Shown: one piece after another, positions 9,172 to 20,898 of the stretch | Position numbering within the stretch: position 1 is the stretch's first letter | Layout of the letters: the number at the start of each line of letters is the position of its first letter | Assembly (NCBI GenBank): GCA_027257055.1 | Contig: JAPVLO010000153.1 | Coordinates: forward strand, 2,790,001-2,854,000 | Origin: Cephalopachus bancanus | Lineage: Eukaryota > Chordata > Mammalia > Primates > Tarsiidae | Direction: 5' to 3' | DNA: 64,000 nucleotides | The notes under the pieces: model-generated | What the model saw: only the letters and a program-made list of their open reading frames with translations | Database searches by the model: none | Told to the model about the DNA's origin: nothing | Translations under genes and position numbers: made by a program

Positions 9172-12100
9172 TTCAAGGTCCACTTATGAGTGAGAACATG
9201 TGATGCTCAGATCTTTCTGTGAGAGATCACTCAGTATTATAAACTCTAATTCCATCCAGGTTGCTACGAAATTCATGATTTTGTTCTTTTTTTATGGCTG
9301 TGTAATATTCCATTGTGTATGTACCACATTTTTAAAATCCAGTCCTGATGGACAGCATGGTAGGTTCCATGATCTTGCTATTGTGAACAATATGCAATAA
9401 ACATATGTGTGCAGGTATCTTTTTATAGTGATTTGAGTTCTTCAGGGTATATTCCCAGTAAGTAGATTGTGGGGTCATATGGAAGGTCGATATTTAGAGC
9501 TTTTAGGAATTGCCACACTGATTTCCACAGAGGCTACACTAGTTTACACTCCCACCAACAGTGTAGAAGTGTTCTCTTTTCACCACATCCTCTCCAGCAT
9601 CTGTTATTTTTTGTTATTGATAATGGCCATTCTGACTGGATTTAGGGGCTATTTCAGTGTAGTTTTAATTTGCATCTCCTTGATGACTAGTGAGGTTGAA
9701 ATTTCCTCATGTATCTGTTGGCTGCTTGTATGTCTTCTTTTGAGAAGTGTCTGTTCATATCTTTTGCCCACTTTGTAATTGGGTTGTTTGTTTTTTTCTT
9801 TTCAGCATGTTTGAGTTCCTTATAGCTCCTTGATGTTAGGCCTTTGTCAGACCTGGAGTTGGCAAATACTTTTTCCCAGTCTGTGGCCTGTCTCCCTGCT
9901 CTCTTGATGGTTTCTTTGGCTTTGCAGAAGCTTGTCAGTTTAATGAGGTCTCACTTGTGTATCTTATTTCTTACGGCCTGTGCATTTCAGGTTTTGCTTA
10001 GGAATTGGATGCCAGTTCCAACTTCCATAAGGGTGTGTCCTGCATTTTCTAAAGTTCTTATGGTTTGAGGTTTTACATTTAGGTCTCTGATGTATTTAAA
10101 GTTAATTTTTTTGTATGGGGATAGAGAGGGGTCCTGTTTGAATCTTCTGCATGTGATCAGCCAGTTTTCCCAGCACCAGTTACTGAATAGGTTCTCCTTT
10201 CCCCAGTGGTGGGTGGTGGAGGCTTTTTCAAAGATGAGTTGGTTGAGAAATTGAGGTTTTGCTTCTGGAATCTCAATTCTATTCCATTGGTCTATATGTC
10301 TGTTCTTGTACCAATATCAGGCTGTTTTGATTATTGTAGCTTTAAAATAAAGTTTAAAGTCTTGTAGTATGATACCTCCTGCTTTGTTGTTTTTGTTGTT
10401 GTTGTTGTTGTTGAGGATTGTTCTGGCTATTTTTGATCGTTTTTGTTTCCATATGAATTCCTGTATTGTTTTTTCTAGATCTGAGAAGAATATTTCTGGT
10501 ATTTGATGGGCATTGTATTAAATCTGTAGATTGCCTTAGATAAGATGGACATCTTCACAATGTTGATTCTGCCAATTTATGAGCATGGGATATTGTTCCA
10601 CTTGTTTGTGTCATCTTTGATTTCTTTGAGCAGTGTTTTGTAGTTTTCATTGTAAAGGTCTTTTACATCTCTGGTTAGGAAGATGCTAAGGTATTTTAAT
10701 TTTTTTTTTGTGGCTATTGTGAATGGGATTGTGCTTTTGATTTGGGTTTCTGTGTGTTTATTTTTGGTGTAAAGAAATGCAATTGTCTTTTGCACATTTA
10801 TTTTATACCCTGAGGCTTTGCCAAAGTCCTTTATCAGTGCAAGGAGGTTTTTGACAGATTCTCTTGGGTTTTCAAGGTATACAATCATGTCGTCTGCAAA
10901 GAGAGATAACTTGACTTCCTCTTTTCCTATTTGGATACCCCTGATTGCCTTCTCTTTTCCAATTGATCTAGCCAGGACTTCCAATACTATATTGAACAGG
11001 AGGGGTGCGAGTGGGCATCCTTGTCTTGTTCCCGTTTTCAGGGAAAATGGTTCCAATTTTTGTCTGTTTTGGAGTATGCTGGCTGTGTGTTTCTTAAGAT
11101 GGCTTTTACTATTTTGAGATATGTTCCACATATGACTAGACATTTGAGGGTTATCAAGAAGGTGTGCTGGATTTTATCAAAAGCTTTTTCTGCATCTAAT
11201 GATATAATCATGTGGTTTTTGTTTTGATGTCTATTGATGTATTTAATTACATTTATGGTCTTACGAATGTTGAACCAGCCTTGCGCCCAGGGATGAAGCC
11301 TACTTGGTCATGATGGATGATTTTTGAGAAGTGTTGTTGAATCTAGTTTGCTAGGATCTTGTTGAGAATTTTAGCTTCTATGCTCATCAAAGATATTGGC
11401 CTGTAGTTTTCTTTCTTTGTTGGATCTTTACCTGGGTTAGGTATCAATGTGATGTTGGCTTCATAAAATGATTTGGGAAGAGTTCCATCTTTCTCAATCA
11501 CCTGGAATACTTTCAGTAGGATCGATATCGGTTCCTCCTTAAATATCTTATAGAATTCTGCTGGAAAGTCATCTGGTCCAGGGCTTTTTTTTTGTAGGTA
11601 GTTTTCTTATTACTTAGTCAATTTCCTTGATTGTTATTGGTCTATTTAGGGTTTTGATTTCTTCTTGTTTCAACCTAGGCAGGCTGTGTGATGTCAGAAA
11701 GTCCTCCATTTCCTTAAGATTTTCAAGTTTGTTCCTGTTCAAGTGTACATAGTAGACTATAATGATCATTTGTATTTCTTCAGGGTCAGAAGTGACTTCG
11801 TCTTTTGTGTTTGTTTGGGCTTTTTCTCTCTTTTTCTTGGTTAGTCTAGCTAGGGGACCATTGATCTTGTTTATCCTTTTAAAGAAACAGCTTTTTGTTT
11901 CGTTGATTTTTTGTATTATCTTTTTGTCTTCTATGTCCCGGATTTGGGCTTTTATACTGGTGATCTGGATTCTTCTGCTGAAGTTAGGGTTTTGGTGGTC
12001 TTGGTTTTCCAGTTTCCTTAGGTGACTTGTTAGGCTGTTAATTTGTGATCCTTCCATTTTATTCATGTGCATTTGTAGAGATATTAATTCCCCTCTTACT

Positions 12101-12978
12101 ACAGCTTTTATGGCATCTCAGAGATTTTGGTAAGATGTTTCTTCATTTTCATTTGTTTCCAGGTAACTTTTAATCTCTGTTTTGATTTCATCATTGACCC
12201 AGGAGTTGTTTAGCATCATGCTGTTTAGTGTCCATGTCTTTGTGGGTTTTGAGGGAACCTTGCTGGTGTTGATGTTTATTTTTATTCCACTGTGGTCTGA
12301 GAAGGTGCATGGCAAAATTTTGATTTTTTGAAATTTGTTTATGCTTGATTTATGACCAAGTTTGTGGTCGATCTTAGAGTACATTCCATGAGGTGTTGAG
12401 TAGGATGTATATTCTGTGTTCATTGGGTGGAGTGTTCTGTAGGTATCAATTAAGTCCAATTGGTCAAGAATCACATTGAGGTTCCGGATCTCATTGCTGA
12501 TTTCTTGTCTTGATGATCTGTCTAGGGTTGTGAGTGGGGTATTAAATTCCCCAGCTATGACAGTGTTAGAGTCAATATCTTTTTTGAGTTTAACTAGAAG
12601 CTCCTTTATGAAAGTTGGCACTCCTATGTTGGGTGCATATATGTTTAGGATGGATGTTTCTTGTTGATGGATTGAACCTTTTATCATTATATAGTGGCCT
12701 TCTTATCTTTTTAAATTTTTGATAGCTTAAAGGGTGTTTTGTCTGAGATTAAGATCATACTCCTCCTTTCTTTGTGTTCCATTTGCCTGAAATTTTGTTT
12801 CCCATCCTCTTATTTTGAGTCTATGAGTGTCCTTTCTAGTGAGATGAGTCTCTTGGAGGCAATATATTGTTGCCTGGTGATATTTCATCCATTTTGCCAT
12901 TCTATGTCTTTTCAGTGGTGCATTTAGTCCATTCACATTCAGGCTAATTATTGAAATGTGAGAGTTGATCCCTATCAT
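9172..12978 (-). pseudogene. L1 ORF2 (endonuclease/reverse transcriptase), degraded
   Basis: From ATG 12978 the frame reads an endonuclease start with ISLNVNGLNAPLKRHRMAKW and a CLQETHLT motif, carrying the family's N-terminal catalytic Asn and Glu. It is then frameshifted. Further pieces contain AGEFNTPLTTLDRSSRQEIS (the GDFN motif altered to GEFN) and SDHSGIKI (the catalytic SDH). The reverse-transcriptase block at 11143-10577 has a [17 protein letters not shown] segment and FADDMIVY, the polymerase aspartates. The remaining C-terminal part is read through stops to about 9172. ORF2p normally nicks target DNA and primes reverse transcription of L1 RNA; this copy cannot make a full protein. 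Confidence 0.85.
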
Positions 12979-13199
12979 AAGGTTTTATAGAGTTGTTGTT
13001 GTTCCTCTCTGTTTGTTGTCTTTCTTTTTTTTCGGGGTTGGTTCATGTGTGTTTTCAATCTTTTTCCTGTACTCTTGTGAAGAACGCTGTTGTTCCTTTT
13101 CCCTTTTCTTCTATGTTTAATAATTTCTTAAGTGTTTCTTATAGAAGTGGTCTGGTGGCAGCGTAAGTTCTTAGGGATTGGATATCTGGGAAAGATTTT

Positions 13200-14014
13200 A
13201 ATTCTCCCTCACTGATGAAACTTAGCTTGCCTGGATAGGTTATTCTTGGTTGAAATTGTTTATCTTTTAGAACTTTGCAGATAGGGCTCCAAGCTCTCCT
13301 AGCCTGAAGGTTTCTGTAGATAAATCTGCTGCTATTCTAATTGGTCTTCCATGGTAGGTGATCTGGCCTTTTTGTCTTGCTGCCTTTAGAATTTTTTCTT
13401 TTATGCCTATTTTGTTTAGTTGAATTATTATGTGTCTGGGAGATGGTTTTCTCATTTGTTGTCTTGCAGGGGTTGTCTGAATCTCCTATGTTTGAATTTT
13501 TGCATCACTGATGAGGGAAGTTTTCTTGAATAATTCCATGGGATGTTTGTTCCAGGGTGGTCTCTGTCTCTCTTTCTGCCTCAAGAAGTCCAATTACTCT
13601 TAGGTTCAGTCTCTTGAAGTAATCGCTCATCTCTTGAAGGTTTTGTTCTGTCTTCTTAAGCTTCTTTTCTATGTTTTTCACAGTTTAGGTTAGTTCTATA
13701 TTTTGGTCCTCAAGCTCTGAGATTCTTTCTTCTGCTTGGCTAATTCTGCTTTCCATGCTTATCAGTTTGTTATTTATTTCATTCACAGCATTCTTTACCA
13801 CTCTTATCTCAGTTATCAACTCCTTCCTAGTTTCCTCTTGTCTCTCCTTAATTCTTTTTAATCTCTCCATTAATGTCTTGATATCTGGGTTTGTAGTTTG
13901 AGACCAGTCATTCTGGAGGCTCTTCATTGTTTGCGTTCCAAAGTCAGTTTTCTCATTGTCTGACCTACCAGGGGTCTGTGAGAGACCCATATTCTTCTTT
14001 TGGTTTTTCTTCAT
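13200..14014 (-). pseudogene. L1 ORF1 (RNA-binding protein), degraded
   Basis: The first 109 codons from ATG 14014 are open (MKKNQKKNMGLSQ...) and include a leucine/isoleucine heptad stretch (KNAVNEINNKLISMESRISQ) typical of the ORF1p coiled coil that makes trimers. A stop follows. A later piece (13455-13267) has PRHIIIQLNKIGIKEKILKA and GRPIRIAADLSTET, the conserved C-terminal domain of the nucleic-acid chaperone. Several stops and frameshifts separate the two. ORF1p coats L1 RNA in cis. Confidence 0.85.
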
Positions 14015-15355
14015 TTGTGTAGATTTTTTCTTTCCCCCTTTCCCTCTCCTTCTTTAATTCTGTTTTTCAGGGAAGGCAGGGTTGCTTTTTCTTCTTTTTG
14101 TTCAATCTCCTGTTCTTCCTTATGAGGGTCCTCTGGCTTTGTTCACTTTTGAGGTTGGATTATGAGTCGGGTTTGTACTTTTTGCAGTTTTGAGTTTTAA
14201 TTGAGGTGGAAACTATGATTCAGAATCTATCTGCAGATCCCAGTATCCACCAACAGGTGTATGGGCACACTGGAACTCACTTCCGACTGCCTGACAATCT
14301 GTCCGTGCAGTGAGATTTAGGTTTGTTCCCTGCAACAAAAGGAGGTAAGAAAAAGGAAAATAATGGAAGAAATGGGGGGTCAAGAGGAAGTTGGAGAGAG
14401 AGAAGAGTAAGAGGGAAGACAGACATACATACCAACTAATGAATGAAAAGATACACAAGGCCAGATAAGAGTAAAAAACAAACACACAAAATTCTCTAAA
14501 ACATACCAGTAATCACACAAACAGTCCAATAAAATAATGCCTTTTGATGTGTTTTTCCCCAACACAAACAGGTAGTCTAAATCAAAAAGCAAAGAAAAGT
14601 GAACAAAAGAAACAAAGCAATAAAATCAAAAATCAGTAAGAAACCAGACTAGCTCTGGAGTCTTTCCTGAGTGTCTAAAGTCTCTTCAACCCTGATCTCT
14701 AGCTCCTCCCCTTTCCTCTCATTGCAGGCAGATAGATTTGCTCATAGATTGGGTCGGTTCCCGTGGCTTGCTGACTTGCTGCCTGAGGACTGTGTTGTCT
14801 GTGTCTGATTCAGCATAGGGGAGGGACTTCTGTCTCCTGTTTTGGCAGGTTAACTTAGAAACAAGGTAGAGGCTGCTCAGAGATGGGTGGGACAATGTGA
14901 ATCTCTGCCTGGAAAATGGCTGCAGTGGCGGCTCCTCTTTCGCCGATCCTTTCTCTTGACTTGTCCTTTCTCTTCACTTGTCTGGGTTCTTAGATGATCC
15001 ACTATGATGGGGGATGATTTGTGTCCAGCATCAGGTATTGGCAACCAGCAATATGGCTGCGTGTCACATTTGGTGTGCCACCTGCAGCTTGGGGTGGAGG
15101 AGAGAGTCAGGAATTACCCAGGCCAGAGCTGAGAGCTGCAGCATCAGTGACTGTTAAGCACCTGGTAGCAAACAGCCGTAGTCCCTTGCAGAGGCTGTAG
15201 TGCAATGGAGGCTGTTTGCTGCATGGTACTGGCTGTAGTATCCACCCGCTGTGCATGCAGCAGCTGTAGGGGTGCGTGGAACTGCCTTCAGGAGTTGCCT
15301 TTTGTGGAGATCGTCACAGTTCAGCTTGTCCCATCACCGTCTTGCTCTCTCTTGG
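14015..15355 (-). promoter_or_regulatory. L1A 5' UTR / internal promoter region
   Basis: The part next to ORF1 (14,015 to about 15,115) matches the corresponding part of L1B (about 30,800-31,860), for example a shared block with TCCACCAACAGGTGTATGGG at 14247-14266 against its complement at 31,606-31,625. The outer 240 bp (15,115-15,355) do not clearly match L1B's outer 5' UTR. L1 5' UTRs carry an internal Pol II promoter; activity here is not shown. Confidence 0.65.
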
Positions 15356-16550
15356 CATTGACAAATGTTCTTCAATAGTTTGTGATTGAGGCTAAAGACC
15401 TAATCTGTCAGCGACAGATGTACCATGCAGCCAGGACATATTTTTAACCTAACATCTTCCCAATAGTATTAGGTTAGTTGAGACTAACTCTCCAGATAGA
15501 CTTTGCTAGCTGCAGTTCACTTGCCATGCTCTTTTGTCGCTTGAAGAGGCAAGAGCCCTGAGCAGGGCTTGCCAGTGTCCAGTGTCGAAGCACAAAGAGT
15601 TCCTGGTAAGAGTTTAGGTTCTTAAAGTTTCCAGAAAGATCTGGAATATATTTTACAATCTTAACCGTGTCCCTTGGGAACAGGATTCTCTTTCCTTTTA
15701 TGTATATTGGTAAAGTCCAAAATGTGACGTAATATCCATTACATAGGAAATTTTGCCATGTGATTTTTGACATTTCAGGCAGAATGCTGAAGAATTGTAT
15801 TTTAGGCTAAGCACAGTTCAATATGAGTAAGTCTCATGCACTGACAGTACATGACTTTCCATTTGTGTCCTACTGTGACTTCCTATGCATCAGCAAGGTT
15901 TTTGGAATCAGAATAGTTAAGTGGAATTTTCTAAAGTTCTTGTGTCTTAGACATAAATTGGATTGAGACTTTCTATACTTCTGAAGCAACTAACTCAAAA
16001 ATAATTTAAGCCACGTGTTACTGACTCTTATTGCAAATAGGACATAGGATTCGCACAATGAGATTTTATTGCCTGACACACACAACTTTAGAGTGATTTA
16101 ATGTGAAATAAGTTTTCCAAAACTAGAGGATTTGGCCAGTATAAAAGGCTGAAGTTTTCATTATATGTACCCTTCCCCCCAGGTCTCTCCAGAGATGAGG
16201 GAGATGTTTGGTGCATTGACAGATGTTTTGTTACTATGTGAACATCACATTTCCAGAACTTTTCTTACTCAGGTTAATAACATTGCATCTGGTTAGTTGT
16301 ACTTACCCTTTTCAGTATGTAATTTTCCAGTGTCATGTAAAGCACAGAAGCATGCCAAGGAAGAGGACAGAGCCTGGAGATAGCTTTTCTACTAATTTAA
16401 ATTTCAGTCTCTTTTGGCATCAGGGTCTCATTTGCAATCCAAAACACCTCAGCCTTCCTGGTTAAGTGGGCTAAATGTGCCCAAGGCAGAAAAGGTGTTA
16501 TTTTTCTCTTACAACTTTCTCACTTTCTTTCCTTCTTTGATTCTTTGATT
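15356..16550. other. unannotated DNA
   Basis: Moderately GC-balanced sequence. A 99-codon minus-strand frame (15474-15773) has no recognised domain and no supporting signals. No confident repeat is seen. Confidence 0.4.
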
Positions 16551-17043
16551 CTATAGTGGGTTGAATGGTAGCCTGCAAAAGATATGTCCATGTCCTAATT
16601 CCTGGAAACTGAATGTGACTTTATTCGGGATAAAGGTCTTTGCAGATGAAAATAAACTAAGGCTCTTGGGAGGAGGAACTTAACTTGGATTACATGGTGG
16701 GCCCAAAATGCAATCACATGCACCCTTGTAAGAGAAAGGCACACACACACAAAAGCTGGGGAGGTTGTGTGATGTCAGAAAGTCCTCCATTTCACTTAGG
16801 TTTTTTGACAATGCAATCACAGAAGCAGTGACTAAAACCATGAGGCCACAGATTGAGGATTGTGAAGAGCCACTAGCAGCTTGAAGAGCCAGGAGAAGGC
16901 TTCTCCCCTAGAACTTTTGGACTGAGTATGGTACTGCTGACACTTTGATTTTGGACTTCTGCCTCCAGAACTGTAAGAGAATAAATATCTGCCATTATAA
17001 GTCTCCTGATGTGTGGTTACTTGTTACAAAGGAAACTAATATG
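16551..17043 (+). mobile_element. MLT1-type (ERVL-MaLR) solo LTR with foreign insert
   Basis: The MLT1 order is seen: GGGTTGAATGGTAGCCTGCA, CATGTCCTAATTCCTGGAAAC, TTTATTCGGGATAAAGGTCTT, GGATTACATGGTGGGCCCAA, CTTCTCCCCTAGAACTTTTGG, CCTCCAGAACTGTAAGAGAA and a final GGAAACTAATA. In its middle, 16762-16807 is not LTR sequence but matches L1 ORF2 (separate entry). Confidence 0.75.
16762..16807 (-). repeat. 46-bp L1 ORF2 scrap inside the MLT1 LTR
   Basis: GTGTGATGTCAGAAAGTCCT (16767-16786) and its flanks match the antisense of L1 ORF2 at 11,681-11,726 in L1A almost exactly at the left end. The right end (CATTTCACTTAGGTTTT) is closer to 17,986-18,004 in L1D. It has no poly(A) and no TSD. Confidence 0.75.
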
Positions 17044-17583
17044 TCTTTCTTTTTACTTTCCCTTTTGTCCCATTCAATTCTTCTATCTTTTAGTGCACTT
17101 GTCCTTTTATGTCCTTCATCAAAATAACCTCATTGCTTACTCTCATTGTTGTATCATTGCCTAGACAGAGCACATGCCAATAATTAATGTACGTGGGCAT
17201 GACTGGACTTTTGCAAAAGTTGATTTGACTGCTAAGCCAACTAACCATATTTTAAATATTAATGGACATACAAACAGCCTGGGAATTTGGTTAAAAATGC
17301 ATATTCTTGAGATCTACCCCAACACGTTTCTGATTGTATCAACCTGAGACGTGACCTGGGCATGTGTGTTTTTAATATGACTCGGGGATGCGCATCTGGA
17401 TGGCCAACAATCCTTACTTTAGAAAATATTAAAGTAAGGTATGACTTTCTTTGCTATCAAAAACTGATGTATATTTGTTGTATGGGTTTGTCAGTACAAA
17501 AACCCACTACAATTCAGGAAGTAGTATCTATAGAATGCTGAATTCCAGGCCTCTGTTTGTAAAAATACAAGTAACATCAAATA
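17044..17583. other. unannotated DNA
   Basis: No gene or confident repeat is recognised between the MLT1 LTR and L1D. Confidence 0.4.
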
Positions 17584-17677
17584 GATTTGGTAGATGATTT
17601 TTGAGGTGTGTTGTTGGATCTGGTTTGCTAAGATTTTGTTGAGAATTTTAGCATCTGTGTTCATCAAAGATACTGGC

Positions 17678-18219
17678 TTAATAGTTCTCTTTCTTTGTTG
17701 AATCTTTACTCGGTTTGGGTATGAGTGTGATGTTAGCGTCATAAAATAATTTGGGGAGACTTCCATCTTTCTCGATTGCCTGGCATACTTTCAATAGGAT
17801 TGGTATCAGTTTCTCCTTGTATGTTTTGTAGAATTCTGCTGGAAAGTCATCTGGTCCAGGACTTTTTTTTTTGGTGGGTAGTTTTCTTATGACATAGTTG
17901 ATTTCCTGGGTTGCTATTGGTCTATTTAGGGTCTTGATTTCTCCTTGTTTCAACCTGGCAAAGTTGTTTGCTGTCAAGAAGTCCTCCATTTCATTTAGGT
18001 TTTCAAGTGTGTTTCCATACATGTGTACATAGTAATTTCTTTCTTTCTTTTTTTTTTTTTTTTTTTTTTTTGGTGAGAAAGCAGGATTTATTGAAAGGAC
18101 AGAAAAGCTCCCATAGTGGGAGGGGACCCAAAGAGGTTGCGCCATAGTAATTTCTGATAATCTTTTGTATTTCTTCGGGGTCAGTTGCCACTTGATGTTT
18201 TGCATTTCTGCTTGTGTTA
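17678..18219 (-). pseudogene. L1 ORF2 fragment, inverted segment
   Basis: The minus-strand frame encodes NLNEMEDFLTANNFARLKQG and [20 protein letters not shown], the linker between endonuclease and reverse transcriptase, followed by IPKPSKDSTKKENY, the start of the RT domain. It is interrupted by the small insertion at 18,041-18,142 and ends at the inversion junction. No ATG or complete domain is present. Confidence 0.8.
18041..18142 (-). mobile_element. short processed insertion of an ERV LTR 3' (R) end
   Basis: On the minus strand this reads GGCGCAACCTCTTTGGGTCC, then TCCCACTATGGGAGCTTTTC, CAATAAATCCTGCTTTCTCA and a long A-run with AAAG units. That is an AATAAA signal about 15-20 nt before a poly(A) tail, in a segment typical of class I ERV LTR transcript ends. 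It is bounded by a perfect 13-bp TSD CATAGTAATTTCT (18028-18040 and 18143-18155). It is therefore a 5'-truncated, L1-mobilised copy of an LTR-terminated RNA of about 75 nt plus tail. Confidence 0.8.
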
Positions 18220-18249
18220 TGGAAATTGGAACTGGCAACAAATTCCTGA

Positions 18250-19080
18250 TCAAAACCCCAAGTGTCCATGCCATAGAGATAAGATAGTCAAGAGGGACCT
18301 TATCAAACTGAAACACTTCTGCAAAGCAAAATAAACCATCAAAAGAGTGGAGAGACAGTGCACGGACTGGAAAAAAATACTTGCCAACTGTATATCTGAC
18401 AAAGGCCTAACATCTAGAATCTGCAAGAAACTCAAATGTGCTGAAAAGAAAAAAACAAGCATCCCCATTAAAAAGTGGGCAAAAGATACGAATGGACACT
18501 TCTCAAAAGAAGACATATGAGCAACCAACAGATCCATGGAAAAATGCTCAGCCTCACTAATCATCAAAGAAATGCAAATCAAAACCACACTGAGATACCC
18601 ACTAACCCCAGTCAAGACGGCCATCATCAATAACTCAAAAGACAACAGATGCTGGAGAAGATGTGGCAAAAAGGGAACATATCTACACTGTTGATGGGAG
18701 TGTAAACTAGTACATCCTTTGTGGAAAACAGTTTGGTGATTCCTAAAAAAATCTAAAAATTGACCTTCCATACGATTCCGCAATCCCTCTATTGGTGATA
18801 TCCCCAGAGGAACTCACATCACTCTATGAAAAAGATACCTTCACATGCACGTTTATTGTAGCATTATTAACAATAGCAAAAACATGGAACCAACTGTGCT
18901 GCCCCTCGAAAGAGGACTGGATTAAAAAAATGTGGTACATATGCACAATGGAATATTACACAGCTATAAAAAAGGACAAAATTATGAACTTTGCAGCAAC
19001 TTGGATGGACTTAGTCTATAATACTGAGTGATCATCACAGAAACAAAGCACTCAGTACCATGTTCTCACTCATAAACGAA
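18250..19080 (+). pseudogene. L1 ORF2 C-terminal region, degraded
   Basis: This plus-strand region shows DNA matching ORF2 ends in L1B and L1C, including the cysteine-rich region (GATGCTGGAGAAGATGTGGC at 18648-18667) and a piece at 18792-19031 with SPEELTSLYEKDTFT and EDWIKKMWYICTMEYYTAIK. Stops and shifts interrupt it. The family role of this end is RNA binding by ORF2p. The minus-strand frame over it (18250-18783) is a shadow. Confidence 0.8.
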
Positions 19081-19261
19081 CCTTGAACAATTATCATAAT
19101 ACTTTAATAAAGAGATTGGCAGTAATGGGAAACTGCTGGAGGAGGGGGGTACATCTCATCAATAAGGGTACCTGCATAATGAACATTTATATACCTAACC
19201 ATGAGTTGTACCCCATATCTTTAAAATTTAAAAAAAATTTAATAAAAGGATTTGGTTAGAT

Positions 19262-20898
19262 TCACATCTAACAATTCACAGTGAGTGATTCAAGGAAACT
19301 AGGGTGGGTCATCAATCTTGAGTTGAAAGCCAAGAGGGGCCAGCTTGACATTTCTCACCATGTTCCTTATTGCCACTGCTTTGGAGGGGATTCTAGACAG
19401 ACTTGGTCAGCCCGTGTTCCTATACACTGAGCCAATTTTTGGTCCTGGCTCGGGTTGTGCCCATTTTGAGGGGTAATGGCTTTCTGTTTGGCTCCTAAGT
19501 GGCACACTTCACCCCATCTATTTTGTTTAGGAACTCTAAACACAGTCTATGGGGAAGTTTGACTGTAGAATGCTTAATGAGCTCTGATTAGAAGCAGCCC
19601 CGCTATGATTTTTGTCTTCCCATAGTCCTCCTCAGAGGTTTTTCATAAGACTTGATGTTATCGGCTGTTGCCTGAGGCCACCCAGCCATAAAGGTGTTCA
19701 ACTTTCACTCCCTGACTGGTTGTAAACTCTACTGCATCCAGGACAGGAAGTAAAGGCTGAAGAGGGCTGTCAGCTGTGCCTGGAGGATGCCATTGTCTAC
19801 CCCTTACAGTTGTGACAGGGAGCAGAGAGTCATTCTTTTTTATTATTCATAATAATAAAGTAAGTATACTCCCATGAATTAGAAATGCTGGAATATTGGG
19901 AAAGTTTCCTATAAGAACCCCATTGTATCCTGTCTTTACTCTTTCTAAACTGTCCTTATGTCTCTTCTGCTTCCTTGCATCCCTCTTGGTTTGATTTCTT
20001 GATGACATCCTGCCTTGATTAATTCTTTAATCATTTTCCATGCAGTGCTGAAACTGCTCCTTCAGGTTAAGGTTTATGCCTTTAATAGAAACGTTATTTA
20101 CAACTTGATTTAAAATCATGCTCTTTTAAAAGTTGAACTTTTAAATATGGTGTTTCCTCTCTATTCATTAAACAATGGTTTTCAAACCCTCGTTGAAAGA
20201 ACAGAGATCACTGGGTTCCACCTTCTGAATTTCTGATTCTGAGTTTGCTAGAATTTGCATTTATAACAAGTTCCCAGCTGCTGTGGCTGACCTAGGATCC
20301 CCCTCGGAGAATCACTGCTTCAGGGAATCTATCTTTTCTTCTTGGCTTTCTACCATTTGATACAAAAGCTTGTACTTTATACGCTTTGAGAGATAAAGGT
20401 TTTTTTGTTTGCAAATCAAGTTCTAGAGTTTAAAATTGGTAAATAAGCCTAGCAAATGTAATAAACACTTCTATAAGTATAATGATGCTTCAAAACAGTC
20501 AACTGTGATGGAGTGCTCATTTGCAAACCATGGTTCATTTGAAACATGGTAGGCTGTCTTGCATGCCATGCTCAGCTTTCCAACTCAAGCTTTTTGACCT
20601 ATAACCATTTTCCTATGGGCAGCTGCTCAATGTTATGTGTACTGACTGCATTTCTCTGTATTTCACTCCCATTCTCAGGGAGTTGGGATCGACATATCAT
20701 GCCCCCCAAATCTCATGGATTTGGGAAAATTTAAAAATAGCCTCCCTTCCTCCCCGTACCTATTTAAGAGCCCATTAGTATAATGAATGTCTATTGTGCA
20801 TTTTCATATAATTTCATGGTCTTTAAGACTCTTCAAGTTAAATTAACCTTCTTATTCTTATCTTTATGAGTATTAGTGAGTTCAGTTTCGGAACTTTT
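19262..20898. other. unannotated DNA
   Basis: 19,290-19,830 is GC-balanced and may be an old unrecognised LTR or unique sequence. No frame or domain is supported. The rest is AT-rich and uninformative. Confidence 0.35.

Larger units (their letters stand above)
8953..15355 (-). mobile_element. near full-length L1 LINE ('L1A')
   Basis: The minus-strand L1 has its A-rich 3' end at about 8953-8990, its 3' UTR to about 9170, ORF2 from 12978 down to about 9172, ORF1 from 14014 down to about 13200, and a GC-richer 5' UTR up to about 15355, where a CACCGTCTTGC (complement GCAAGACGGTG) resembles the usual 'AAGATGGC' L1 start. Both ORFs have stops and frameshifts, so it is inactive. No convincing TSD was found. 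It sits directly against a retroviral PBS. It is a close relative of L1B (30,122-37,872). Confidence 0.85.
17596..19248 (+). mobile_element. 5'-inverted, 5'-truncated L1 ('L1D')
   Basis: 18,220-19,248 is plus-strand L1: the ORF2 C-terminal region, then the 3' UTR and an A-rich end. 17,596-18,219 is minus-strand L1, an upstream part of ORF2 with a [20 protein letters not shown] block on the minus strand. The two meet head to head at about 18,220. A TSD of GATTTGGTAGAT (17584-17595) and GATTTGGTTAGAT (19249-19261) brackets the whole, so inversion and insertion were a single event (twin priming). A 102-bp insertion lies at 18,041-18,142. Confidence 0.85.

Noticed and set aside
10818..12025. Plus-strand frames across L1A
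   Set aside because: They are antisense shadows of ORF2 (complement of the RT and linker regions).
8922..15455. TAACCTAACAT at 8922-8932 and 15445-15455 as the TSD of L1A
   Set aside because: The left copy is separated from the L1 tail by the retroviral PBS, and the right copy lies about 90 bp beyond the apparent 5' end, so the 11-bp match is probably chance.
15474..15773. 99-codon minus-strand frame next to L1A as an ERV or host gene
   Set aside because: No domain, no homologous relatives recognised and no supporting signals; considered chance.
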